A stretch of DNA of 64,000 nt from Eretmocerus hayati (lineage: Eukaryota > Arthropoda > Insecta > Hymenoptera > Aphelinidae), in assembly GCA_029851415.1 (NCBI GenBank), contig CM056742.1:80838748-80902747 (forward strand). Direction: 5' to 3'. Position 1 is the first letter of the stretch, and the number at the start of each line of letters is the position of its first letter. The notes below the pieces were generated by a model. The model saw nothing but the letters and a program-made list of their open reading frames with translations. It did no database searches and was not told where the DNA came from. Of this stretch, positions 46,430-57,133 are shown in pieces. The position numbers and the translations under genes are program-made.

Positions 46430-47480
46430 GTACTACATGGTATTCCATACGTAACGATACCTATGAGATACTATAAGATACCATGAATTTTCACAGAAAA
46501 TGAAAAATTGTCCAGTTCAATCCAGGAAGCTCGAATACGGATTGAGCAAATGGTCCGTGGTCATCGCCACACTCAACGAAGCTTAGAATGGAAATTAGAA
46601 AGCCCATGAGATCCTAAGAGATAGTATACGATACTCCATGGAGAACCATATACCAATGAGATACGAAATCCCCTGGGATACGGGAGGTGAAAAGAAATTA
46701 TGTTCTTGACCATGAATAGTATGGATAATCATGAGTTCTATGCAAAACCCACAAAGAAAGCATGATTCCCTGGTTCAGTCTCAGCGGGACTGGAATCCCT
46801 GGGAATGTACGATATAGTATGATATCTCATCAGTATCAGCACTACAAATGGATGAACTACTGTGAGATACAATGACATGCGAGAACCTATAAGATTGTGT
46901 AAGATACTGTGCGATCCACATACGAGGAAACAGAATACTGTGGTATAATACGGCAATTGAGGCATCATAGAATACGAATGAGATACCATGATGAACTCAT
47001 GATGAACTCGTGCGATACGAATGAGATATTATCATATACTTATACTCATGTGATTCCACACGATATCCTTCCGTTCGTATACCATATGCATGACATAATG
47101 GACCATTCTCATGTGATCCCATACCACATGGATGGAATATTATTATATGATATCCAACCGTTTGCATGACATACACGTGCTAACTAAACGATACTCATGT
47201 GATTCCATACTACACGAATGAGATACCATACGACATCAATCCTCTTTCATTACATACGTATTACAAATCAGACAATATCTATTCGATCCTATACCATACG
47301 GGTAAGATACTAGACGATACCGTTCTGCTCTCATTATTTACGCATGACAGACTGGCCGATACTCATCCGATTCCATGCCACAAGAGTGAACTTACTCCAC
47401 AATCCCGTTGCGTTCTAATTATATACGCGTTAGACGAAACTTATTCAGTTCCATGACATATAAGTGAATCACTATCCAAA
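46430..47480. repeat. Highly degenerate satellite, ~80-87-bp period
   Basis: ACTCATGTGATTCCATAC-type sequence recurs near 47045, 47109, 47196, 47280, 47360 and 47438, each followed by GAATGAGATACCATACGAT-like and GTTTGCATGACATAC-like stretches. The upstream part (46430-47000) has only scattered GAGATAC and CCATAC motifs. The 83-86-residue frames here are repeat translation. Confidence 0.6.
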
Positions 47481-47514
47481 AATGTCCTGTTTGTGACATA
47501 CGCAATCCATACGA

Positions 47515-48012
47515 ATTTCCAGTATACACGCATGGATTCCGTCAATCCCACCCTGTTTGTTTTCAAGACTCTTGACGAGTTTTCCTATTTGATCGGTATT
47601 CATTGATTTCGAATAGATGGGATTTGTAACTTCCTGTTCATATCTATATTTGCTATTCTTTCTCCTAATGTTATTTGCTAAATCTCTCCCAACTGAAAGA
47701 ATTGTTCAAATGGTTGGCAATATTCTGACTACCCTTGAGTTTGTCGTCTGTTTTTGGATCTCTCAGATAATCATTTTCAGAGTCATCTTTCCGACTGATT
47801 CATCATTGACATATCTCCAGATTGTTTTGGAATCGTTTCCTGGTTTGACAATTTTATCTTTCTCATAACTTTCTTCCACTCTCTTGATCAGTCTATCTAC
47901 CTCTTTCTTTCCATCTTTGTACGATATAGCTAGACTCTCATTCTGCTCATTCTTTCTCAACTTAAGGTACAATTCTTCTTTCTGATGAATAACTCTCATC
48001 AAATTTCCGTCA
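47515..48012 (-). pseudogene. LINE (non-LTR) reverse transcriptase fragment
   Basis: On the minus strand three frames follow one another. KNEQNESLAIS..RVEESYEKDK with SKTIWRYVND is the region before reverse transcriptase in Jockey/R1/CR1-type LINEs. KLKGSQNIANHLNN comes next. KSLENKQGGIDGIHACIL is the first RT block (compare the common ..LKNKKAPGPDGI..). Two frameshifts separate them and the catalytic YADD box is missing. It is a short dead fragment abutting the degenerate satellite. Confidence 0.65.
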
Positions 48013-48090
48013 ATCCGAGGTTTTCTGGATTTTTTTTCGTACTACAATTTTCTCTGCTATCCTACACTGAAGAATTTTGAGTCGAGCTGA

Positions 48091-48243
48091 CAGGCCGTAC
48101 AGTTCGACCTAGCCGCAGGCCGGCATCGCGAATCCTGCTCTGAGCTCGGCAAGGACTGCGGTAAGTATATCGGGACTTGCGATAAGACCAACCAAGCCTG
48201 GCGCTTGGAGCGCGCCGAGTTCTGCGGCAGGGAGATGTACTAA
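48091..48243 (+). other. Small cysteine-rich frame in a GC-rich island
   Basis: The island 48085-48330 is much richer in GC than its flanks. CTGACAG before 48094 is a possible acceptor. The frame then runs 50 codons to TAA with spaced cysteines (CSELGKDCGKYIGTC..EFCGREMY), like a secreted Cys-rich domain. However, a consensus donor GGTAAGTAT lies inside it at 48160. Further Cys codons follow beyond the stop with a TAG between them. It may be a decayed exon; the family is not recognised. Confidence 0.35.
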
Positions 48244-50608
48244 ACGTGTCGCTAGGTCGAGCGCAAGCCTGTCACACGCCTATGCCTGTCCTAACGACAC
48301 ATCGGCTGAGTCCTGCAGACGCGCGCCCCATTAAACCCCATATAATAACGACGGAGAATTATTAACACTAATATATATCATTGTTAATAAATCACTGTCT
48401 CATCCAATATCTTAACTGCATTGTTCAAGATGTATTTTTTATTCTTGTACAATGCGTTTTTTGTGAAACACATACCCATCATACAATAGAAAGCTCTTTG
48501 AGTGGCTCGATGAACATGTATATTCTTTAAGCACTCTCAGTCAGAATAGTAGTTCAGCCTACTGGATGAGATTGTCGCCCAGCACGCAATAGCTCTGGGT
48601 TCAAATCCTTCAATGGGTTTTTTTTCCATAACAATTTTCTGTTCTGACACGAATTTCTGTGTAGCACAAGGTTAATTTTTTTGCTGCGAAGACTTGGTAT
48701 CCAACTCGATAAATATCGATTTTCATTGGGTTCCTGGAAAACTTGTTTATGGACTGCTCAGCATCGATGGGATAGATTACTGGATCTTTACAGGAATCAA
48801 TCTGGTAAGAACCTCAAAAGTCAAAAATCTCCCGAAGAATAAGAAACAAGTCGTGCAATATTCAGCTATACATATTGTAAATTACAAATTGTTAATGCGA
48901 GTGTTTCGTGGCTGGTTGCCATGATGTATGTAATAATTTTGTTGAATTGCACACATACATAGTACATCATAATTTCCATACCAGGTATACATAATGTATA
49001 CCTGATGCTAATACTGATACTGTGATGATTGTAAGCGGTAGACAGAAACTTTCAAGCCTGTGAATGAATGTGGGATGGTCAAAAATTTTCATGGACATGA
49101 ATCTTCATCAGGAGACTTGTTTCTATAATGTAGGCTCATGAATGAATGAAAAAAGATAAATCATGCCTTAGCCTACATAAATTAGGAGTATGAAGTACAT
49201 TATAGAAAGTATGATGCATTTCAACAGAATATGCCCACTATAGTGGTTGAAGGATGAACCATCACTCTGAGAAAAATATTGCCGTCAGCACAATACGATT
49301 GTATTGTTACGTGGTATTCCCGTCAGACCAATACTGGATTGTCACCACAGCAAAATGACTTTTGTTATTTTATGCGAATAATCTCAAAAACTTTAGATTA
49401 TATTATGCAAAGAATTGGTAGTTTTTGTGACAAAATAGCCGTAATGTGACTGTGAGTCCATTAAGTATCAAAGCATTTGAAATAAATGGGCCAAATTTAT
49501 TTATTCTGGCAGTAATACCAGGCTCCCAAACCGATCTGATGGATTGGGGTGATGACAAAATCGGTATTGCTCTTCTGGCTATACCACTTTTTGATCGTAC
49601 GGCAAAACGCAAGGCCGTACGACCAAGTTTTTTGTCCTCAGTGCAGTATTGTTGGAATTCGATCAATAAAGCTGAAATTTCGCCATTGATAGAGCCACAC
49701 GTGTTGGGGGTTCTGTACATACAGATCCTCGATCTGGATATTAGTGGAAGATAGACAAATTGATTACAAAATTTAGGAAGATCGAGATCGCGACAAAAAT
49801 TAAAACAAGCAATTTCACAGCTGCAAGAACGAAGGATTCTGTTGTGACAATAATCGACTGAAAAACATAGAAAGGCAATCATACTTACGAACAAAGCATT
49901 TTTGAACTAAAACTTGTATCGGGGAAAAGACTCAATTCCAAACCCTGAATGAAATATGAGTTTCACTACTGCTTGAAAATTTATCACTCACATGGTACAT
50001 AGCGTATATCATATGATTGTGAATCGGTTGCTTGGACCAGGTCAAAGTTGAATCAGTTCTCTAACGCTACCTACGGGCCCATGCGTTCGAATCCAAAACG
50101 GTAAAAAGCTAGATTTTCGATTCATTGAAGAAGAGGACAGAGTGAAAGCACAAATTCAAAACTTTGTTTTACAAGATGATATACGAAAGCGTAAAATGTA
50201 GAGCTTCGTGTAAGACATTATATCACTAACTAAAGAGACGCCAGCGAATGAATATATAAGATTGTATCGCAAGTGATCTTGATGAGTCGAGGAACGCTCT
50301 CACCTTCGAGGGTTATGATAATCTCACTTGGAGCTCATTTTATCTCGTTAACAGTGCACTATCGAATCATTACAGGCTATTCTGGTAAGAATTTCGCATG
50401 TCTATTTGCATCTGATGAGTATTGTGAATCAGGACTCAGTTGTAATAATGATGCTTTTTGAATCATTTGAAAGGGAGATTGTGGGGAGCAAATCAGAAAG
50501 GAAAGATACAACAAGGGATTAATAGTAGATAGTATTTACTCTCATTTTACAGTGCTCACAACTTTTATCTCTCTTACATAAGGGTTTTTGTAAAACAATC
50601 AATACAAC
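48244..50608. other. No supported gene
   Basis: Two opposing frames (49403-49894 minus, 163 codons; 49446-49754 plus, 102 codons) overlap, and neither shows a domain. Short direct repeats around ATGTATACCTG occur near 48985. The rest is AT-rich. Confidence 0.45.
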
Positions 50609-51112
50609 TTACACATCATGCCGTGTCATTACTAATGCTTGGCCTTCTTTCGTTATGAATAAACAAGGACTGACATTCGGGATGAGCTCGATGTTGATGA
50701 ACTCATCTGAGACGTCGTTGTCAGTCACTACATAACATTCACATGAGTCCTCGTAATATATGACATGTATCGAACAAACGAGTAGATAGATATGGTTGTT
50801 GACTTCGATCACTTCTTTCACTTTTGCAAAAACTGGGTCCCCATAATCGTTAGCTCTCAACATAAAGACTGTTCCATTGGTGAATGATTTACCTAGGACT
50901 TCAACATCACGATAGATTTTAGCCCAATGGTTCCCTGTATAAGAAGCAACTTTTTCTCGTATATCAGATGGACTTACTTTCTCATCGACTACCGTCCCGA
51001 GAGAAAATTCTTCGGTTGGCCGAGAGGTGAATTCTTTTAGGTACACTGTAAGAAAGCCTGGTGTGATTTCACAATGCTGAGCACTGGCAATCAGGAGACC
51101 AGTGCTGAGCAT
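50609..51112 (-). pseudogene. C-terminal part of a second CACTA-like transposase
   Basis: This 167-residue frame contains KVASYTGNHWAKIYRDVEVL and GTVFMLRANDYGDPVFAKVK, then IYLLVCSIHVIYYEDSCECY, and ends LFITKEGQALVMTRHDV. That is the layout of the C-terminus of the large C2H2/DDE proteins found in multi-copy in fish, cnidarians and arthropods, and it parallels GVCYKKDMSVCVGKDDNRNL in the copy at 57826. The two are clearly diverged, so they are different elements. Sequence upstream of 51112 gives no matching catalytic part. Assigned from memory of the family. Confidence 0.5.
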
Positions 51113-51589
51113 AGTATTAACGCAGTTCTAGGGAGGTTAGAATCACCGCTCACCCGTAAATTCACAGGCGCTCTGCGAAATTCCCTGCGTTGCGATAAAA
51201 CTCGGTGATGATTGTTTTTTCTACTGGTTTGAGCACCTGAAAAGTACCGGCTGGTGGAAAATTTCAGCACGACTGTGAATTGAAGCTACTGAAATATGCT
51301 TTAGAAATTCGCAGAAATAAATAATCAAGAATCTGTTTATTAGATGGAGCAGTTTTTCTCTAGCCAGCTTGAGCCGAGCCATTGTTTTCAGTAAATACAA
51401 GTCTGTCAAATGGCAGATCCAAGTAAAGAATTTAGACATGTTATTACTGAATGAAATTGGTGAGGGGGTCAGATGAGTCAATTTTTTTCCATTTATTAAC
51501 GCATTTATATTTAATGAATCAATCATTTTTCACAAATAGTAGGAACGCAGATAAACGGAAGTTATAATTAAAATATCTATCTCCACCTT
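51113..51589. other. Flank, no gene
   Basis: A GC-richer spot at 51118-51200 (GTAAATTCACAGGCGCTCTG) resembles motifs near 63860-63950. No frame is supported. Confidence 0.4.
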
Positions 51590-51990
51590 GGCAAACCAAT
51601 GATGAGGAGAACTCATCAATAAAATTAGATTTTGATCACATGCTTAGCTTGTACGTTAAATAAGTCTTCTGATTTTGATTTCATAAAATAAAAGTACATG
51701 CGACTAGCCCAATATAGCTATCTTTATCTTATGGAAACATCGTGAGACATTCATTACAAGGCAATTGGCTTTTGATCACATGGTCAACTTGTAAATCGAA
51801 ACTTCAATCACAAGCCTACTCGATTTTGTGTTCAAACATAAAAGTACAAGCGATAATATTGAATCAGCCATTCTCGTTTTGTCAGATCATCTTGAAACAT
51901 TTACTACAATGAAATTGGCTTTTGATAACATGCTTAGCTCGCACATCAGATATCAAATTAGTCATGAAAACTAAAATTCAGTCTGTTTAG
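51590..51990. repeat. Degenerate ~144-bp tandem repeat, three units
   Basis: CTTTTGATCACATGCTTAGC or a variant occurs near 51628, 51770 and 51916, each preceded by ATTACAA-type sequence and followed by AAAGTACA. Confidence 0.6.
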
Positions 51991-53039
51991 TGTTTATCAC
52001 AATGTGAACGAACACAAATCAAAGTCATTCGATAGAGATATAATCAAAATGATGCAGCATTTCTAAATCTCGGCACTGAATCTTGCACAAATATTTTGAT
52101 TTATCAGCGTCAACACATTTATAGGATCTCACATTTGACAGAAACTATATAAAACTATTCCATGCCGTTGACTAAGAGATATTTCATCGCAGGCTCATCA
52201 TCAATCTTGTATGACATGAGAAAGCTCATGTCAGTCACGAATTGTGGGATCGACGAGGAAACTTTGTACATCAATATCGGAATCACATCCATCTATAAAT
52301 ATTGAACTAAAATGCAAGTAGATAGAAATTGTTCGTGTTCAAATAACGAAGAAGAAAACACTCTTGTCATTGATCATTAAAACACAACTTGGATCTCTTT
52401 TTGTCGCTACCCAGCGGTACAATCAACTCGGTTCTTTTATGATTCTGCTGTTCTCGAAAGTGAACGATAATCCAATCGAGCACAGGACTGTTACAGTATG
52501 AACGAACTTTCATAGTATATCGAGAACTCAAACAATAACGGCATACAAAATCGATTGTATGATACGTGTGATGGAAACACTGTACAAACTTGGGGCTTCA
52601 GATCCATGTAACATTTTCGTTTCATCACATACAGTACACTATCAGGTAGATACGCGAAGCGAAAATGGAAATACTTCCTCTAAAAAAAAATGCGATCTGA
52701 GATCTAGTGATTAAAATCAAGAAGTGAACTTGACCATACCAACGTGTTTGTACTAAAAGGAACTTCCACAGATCATATATATATACGTAACATTAGCTTT
52801 GAGTGAAGTAATAAATAACTGAGGTAATTATTTTGAATGAATGTAAAAAAATAAAATCTCACCAATACCAGATTAGCGCTGTTTCGAAGAACCTGTTGAT
52901 GGAGTTATTCTTCAGTACGTCATCAATCTTGCAAATTGTGCTAAACTGCAGAGCTCGAATCAATCGCAAGCTGATGCTTCAATGGCTTCGCGGCATTTCT
53001 TGATGCAACGATAAAAAGTATGAGCTCTTTCCCATTTTT
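51991..53039. other. No supported gene
   Basis: AT-rich sequence with a short TATATATATACG run near 52780. No coding signal. Confidence 0.5.
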
Positions 53040-54759
53040 TTTATGGATTTTGCTCTGCAACAAGTCTCTTCCGTGATGATGTCCAAAAATCTCATTCGGC
53101 AAAATTCGAGTGTGCAAGCTGCCACTTCAGGGTATGGTCTATTATAAACAAATAAGATGTAAGTAGTAGTTCAACTGCTTCGAGCAAATCTTTCGAGATA
53201 CTGATAATACATCCATCAATGATCAAAGAGTATCCTTTCTCTGATTGACCTGAAAATGCATATTTTATGAATACATAAGGATCCAAATTCAGTAAACGAA
53301 GAGCATGAATGTTCCAAAGGAGTCACCTATGATGATGAGATAAGGATACCCTGGGTTCAAGATCTCTTCCGAGAAATCCTAAAAATTGAGGATGGAAAAT
53401 GAAATGACGGAATGATACATAGATTACAAAAGATTCAATATAAATGTCTACACTCACCACATAAGATTTGAGAATATTTTCAACCCTTTCGTCAAAGTGA
53501 TTGAATATGATTTTGATGCATGCATTATACTCTTGCTCATCATTTGATTCTGGTGAAACTTCGTCCAATCCTTCTTTCTTGCCTTGCACCAATATTGCAT
53601 CTACGTCATTTTTGAACCGTTGTATCATGCAAGCTGCGTCAACATCAGTTAAAATTTGAAAGTGAACCAGTTGGTATGCTGGCTGGAATAGTGTTGGCCA
53701 CGTGGTGAAAACATCTTCAGGCCTAACTTTGACTTTTTGGTTATTCAAAAATAGTCTCCAAAATGTCGGGACAAAATCAGCATCAATATCTGTCGAGCGA
53801 TCTTCCAATAGTCTGACTCGTTTTTCTTCGAGTGTGGCTTCATTCTCACCCTCTGGAAGAGTTTCTGGCTGCCAATGAGGACAGCCAGATTTGACGGCCT
53901 CCACAGCTTTTACCTCCGCAACTGTCATTCCAAGCGTAGAAGTCGAATTCTTACGTTTTTTGTTCGGACGATTTTTGTTAATGTTGTAATTCTGCATCAT
54001 AGCAACCAAATGATCGTATCCGGTTCCAAATCTGGTACCATCTTCTTTCCGTTCTTCGAACGTTTCCGGTCATCGGTCTAACATTTTTTTTGCAACTCTC
54101 CTTCGAACAGCAATTGGTAGAGTGTGACTAAAATATTTCATATCATTGACTACGGTATGAACACAATACTTGATCAGTTCGGGTGTCCTCGCTCCTGCTT
54201 CTAATTCGGCCAACATTTTAGGACTGAAGCATTCCCATGCAATCTCAAACTCATCCCAATGTTTTATACGACGCTTTTTCAAAGTTTCTTGAACAGCATC
54301 ATTTTTTGGCGGCACTTTTTCGTTGGGATCAGACTGTTCTGAATTGGTTTCTGATTCTAGTGACTCCATTGACTGATTTTCTTGATTTTCAACAACATCA
54401 GTTGCAACTTCTGATGACTTCGATGAGTCAAGAGAATTGCTCACTGCTCCGTCTATTATTTCGCTATTCTCTGGATTTTGCGTTACCCACGGGACGACTA
54501 GAGGGCTCAAGATGGCCTGCTCTTGCCATTCTCGATTACGCTGCAAAATTATGAATGGCTCGTTTTGGAAGTGTTTCAACATGTCAATTGCATCAATCAG
54601 CGAGCCATCCGATTCCAGAACAATGAGCTCTCCTTTTATCTCAAGTTTGGAGCTGGCTTTGGTTATCACATCGTCGAGAGATATTGAACTGTCATTTGCG
54701 TTAAAATCGAGGAGCCGTTTGATTTGTCTGTCCCAAGTCCAAATCTTCAAGAACACCAT
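53040..54759 (-). pseudogene. SAMD3-like transposon-associated protein, CIDE-N/PB1-like start
   Basis: The probable coding start is the ATG at 54757-54759, just after an acceptor (TATATGCTTTCAG). Residues 1-80 (MVFLKIWTWDRQIK..LIVLESDGSLIDAIDML..FIILQRNREW) have the layout of a CIDE-N/PB1-type ubiquitin-like interaction domain. An acidic linker leads to SHTLPIAVRRRVAKKM and, past an in-frame TGA (54070-54072), to PHWQPETLPEGENEATLEEK, hallmarks of the SAMD3-like proteins abundant in fish and invertebrate genomes. An intron (donor GTGAGT after 53456, acceptor TTTTTAG near 53379) joins in phase. A one-base shift near 53320 and another near 53092 break the C-terminus (IKYAFSGQSEKGYSLIIDG..HTLKWQ). 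It has the same strand as the DDE gene at 57.8-61.3 kb and was probably its partner. Confidence 0.6.
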
Positions 54760-54852
54760 CTGAAAGCATATAAGACATTCATACTTTATTTGGACAATGA
54801 ACAGTGATTGTTGTAAAGATGAGTAGGGTGAGATCAAAATGAGGAATTTCAT

Positions 54853-55401
54853 TCGTTCATAGCTCTAATTCCGCATTCATGATATCTGGAAACTTAATAA
54901 AAATCTTGTCGCAGAGAGTCTTGTCACCCAAGTATGAGGCTTCCCCTATAGAGTCGATATAACATGACCCACACCTTTGCGCTTGCATCGAAATTCATCT
55001 CTCAGACTAATTGCGCAAAAATTAATGCGCAGAAACGCTTCCAAATCAATGAGCAAGAATGACAAATTCGTTCTCTATTAGGTCTCCTTCGATTTCAACA
55101 CTACAAAATTTTCAATAATTGTTCGAAGCGCCGCGCCGTTTCATTTGACACTATCTTAACCCAATGTGCATGTAGTATCAGATGACTTTCTCCTGCGATT
55201 TGTCAACGCCGTAGTTCAATTTCATCATAGTAGTCGCCTGTGAAATGAATCTGACCAACGAAGAAAAAATTGAAAAAGTGCTTCTCATCTGGACAAGAGA
55301 GTTGTAGTATTTACTTATGGCATGAAACTTTCATCGTGAACTTTCGATAGACATGAATGATCTTAGAAAAGAGCAAGAAATTTTTTGAATCATGAAAATT
55401 G
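54853..55401. other. Spacer, no gene
   Basis: It lies upstream of the SAMD3-like gene and probably includes its 5' region. No clear promoter motif. Confidence 0.45.
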
Positions 55402-55938
55402 TATGGTGAGATCACTTAAATCGATCATGGAGGACTGGGAATCGTGTGAATAAAGACACACGATTAATAATGCAAATTTTGTTTGTATTTGCTACGTGTC
55501 GTCATTGGAATTCAATGACCTCATCAGGCTATAAAAGAGATTCATATCGAGATCTTAGGCAACTTTACACAACTAGGCACTTCACAGATTTAAAGAAATT
55601 TTTCAACGAAATACATACCACTTAAATAGCACTGTTTACAATTACACTATAAAATGATTCATAAAGTAGACCGACTATGTCTACAATATCGCGTCAGCTG
55701 TTCAATATGACGAATGATTGATAATCATGTGGCAGGTACGTTAGTATACAATCACTCGACATCAGGTGGGAGAGAGTACATAACGGGGGGAGTGAGCAAG
55801 AGAGAGGAAAAGAAGAGTCAAGCAGTGAGATAGAGAAGAATAGAATTGCACAGAGACGGAAAGAATAGTAGTGAAAGTTTGTCAGTATTATTTCAAAATT
55901 GATCCATATAATTGGTTAAGATATCGCGTGTCGGTTTT

Positions 55939-56435
55939 TCAATTGATTTTATTTCCATCTGAGTTGATGAAGATCATCTCACTCAAAGTTCTTTTGTAAA
56001 AATGTGGCTCACGATCTAATATTCCAGTGCGAGAGCAATCAAAATCATGAACAACATCTCTCAGATGAATTGATACTACTGAGTTTGGATTTTTCAACTT
56101 CTTATGTTCATCGATTCTCACAGAAAGAGGTATCTTCGTTTCTCCCACATAGAATGCTGAACAATCTTTACAAGAGAACTTATAAACCACTTCGGTGTTT
56201 TCAAATTTGTTGAGTGGATCTTTACCCAGTTTGATGATATTCTGAAAACTTTTATCAATCTTTGGAAGAGTAAGAATGTTGAACTTTTTGAACTCATTTG
56301 AAATTCTGTGGAAATAACCATCACGAAAAGGAATACAAACTTTTTGTTGTCTAGCAATGAAATCTTTCCGTTGACTATTTTTGGACTGACTATTGTATTT
56401 CCATTTTTGAAGTCGTATTTTGATGCATTTTTCAC
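55939..56435 (-). pseudogene. Penelope-like GIY-YIG endonuclease, left copy, frameshifted
   Basis: Two minus-strand frames (56118-56435 and 55939-56190) together cover NGNTIVSPKIVNGKISLL and then VYKFSCKDCSAFYVGETKIP, SVRIDEHKKLKN and YKRTLSEMIFINSD. YVGET is the family's version of the YIG motif, and Cys-x2-Cys precedes it. At least one frameshift and the change of GH to VH in HLRDVVHDF show decay. The terminal ~18 residues present in the right copy are absent. Confidence 0.75.
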
Positions 56436-56474
56436 TGAAAGTTTTTGGGGAGCTCAGTTGAAGAAAAATATAAT

Positions 56475-57133
56475 CTACAATCTTATTGTTCGAGCTATCT
56501 CTCTCTCACATCCAAGATTCCATCCGAAAAATTTGAAAATTATTGAAAAATTACTTCGTGACAACAGCTACCCAAAAACTTTCGGTGAAAAATGCATTAA
56601 AATACGACTTCAAGAATGGAAATACAATAGTCAGTCCAAAAATAGTCAACGGAAAAATTTCATTGCTAGTCAACAGAAAGTTTGTATTTCTTTTTCGTGA
56701 TGGTCATTCCCACAAAATTTCAAACGTGTTCAAAGAGTTCAACATTCTTACTCTTCCAAACATTGATGAGAGTTTTCAGAATATCATCAAAGTGGGTAAA
56801 GATCCACTCAACAAATTTGAAAACACCGAAGTAGTTTATAAGTTCTCTTGTAAAAATTGTTCAGCAACCTATGTGGGAGAAACGAAGAGACCTCTTTCTG
56901 TGAGAATCGATGAACATAAGAAGTTGAAAAATCCAAACTCAGTAGTTTCAATTCATCTGAGAGATGTTGGTCATGATTTTGATTGGTCTCGCACTGAAAT
57001 ATTAGATCGTGAGCCACATTTTTACAAAAGAACTTTGAGTGAGATGATTTTCATCAACTCAGATGAAAATAGAATCAATTTAAAAACCGACACGCGATAT
57101 CTTAACCGATTATATGGATCAATTTTGAAATAA
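56475..57133 (+). pseudogene. Penelope-like RT tail and GIY-YIG endonuclease, right copy
   Basis: The first part reads NLIVRAISLSHPRFHPKNLK then KLLRDNSYPKTFGEKCIK, the thumb region after Penelope reverse transcriptase. A frameshift near 56600 leads into the frame ending at 57133 with KNCSATYVGETKRPLSVRID, EHKKLKNPNSVVSIHLRDVG, HDFDWS, EPHFYKRTLSEMIFINSD and NRLYG. The endonuclease, which nicks target DNA for insertion, looks complete, while nearly all of the RT is missing. This is a 5'-truncated copy. Confidence 0.82.

Noticed and set aside
48553..48625. tRNA-like or tRNA-derived SINE with GGTTCAAATCC (B-box-like) and a downstream T-run
   Set aside because: The T-stem and acceptor stem do not pair and no convincing A box is spaced correctly, so only the B-box word and T-run remain.
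49403..49894. 163-codon minus frame overlapping a 102-codon plus frame
   Set aside because: Opposing frames cover the same DNA and neither shows a domain, splice context or family resemblance. Likely chance.
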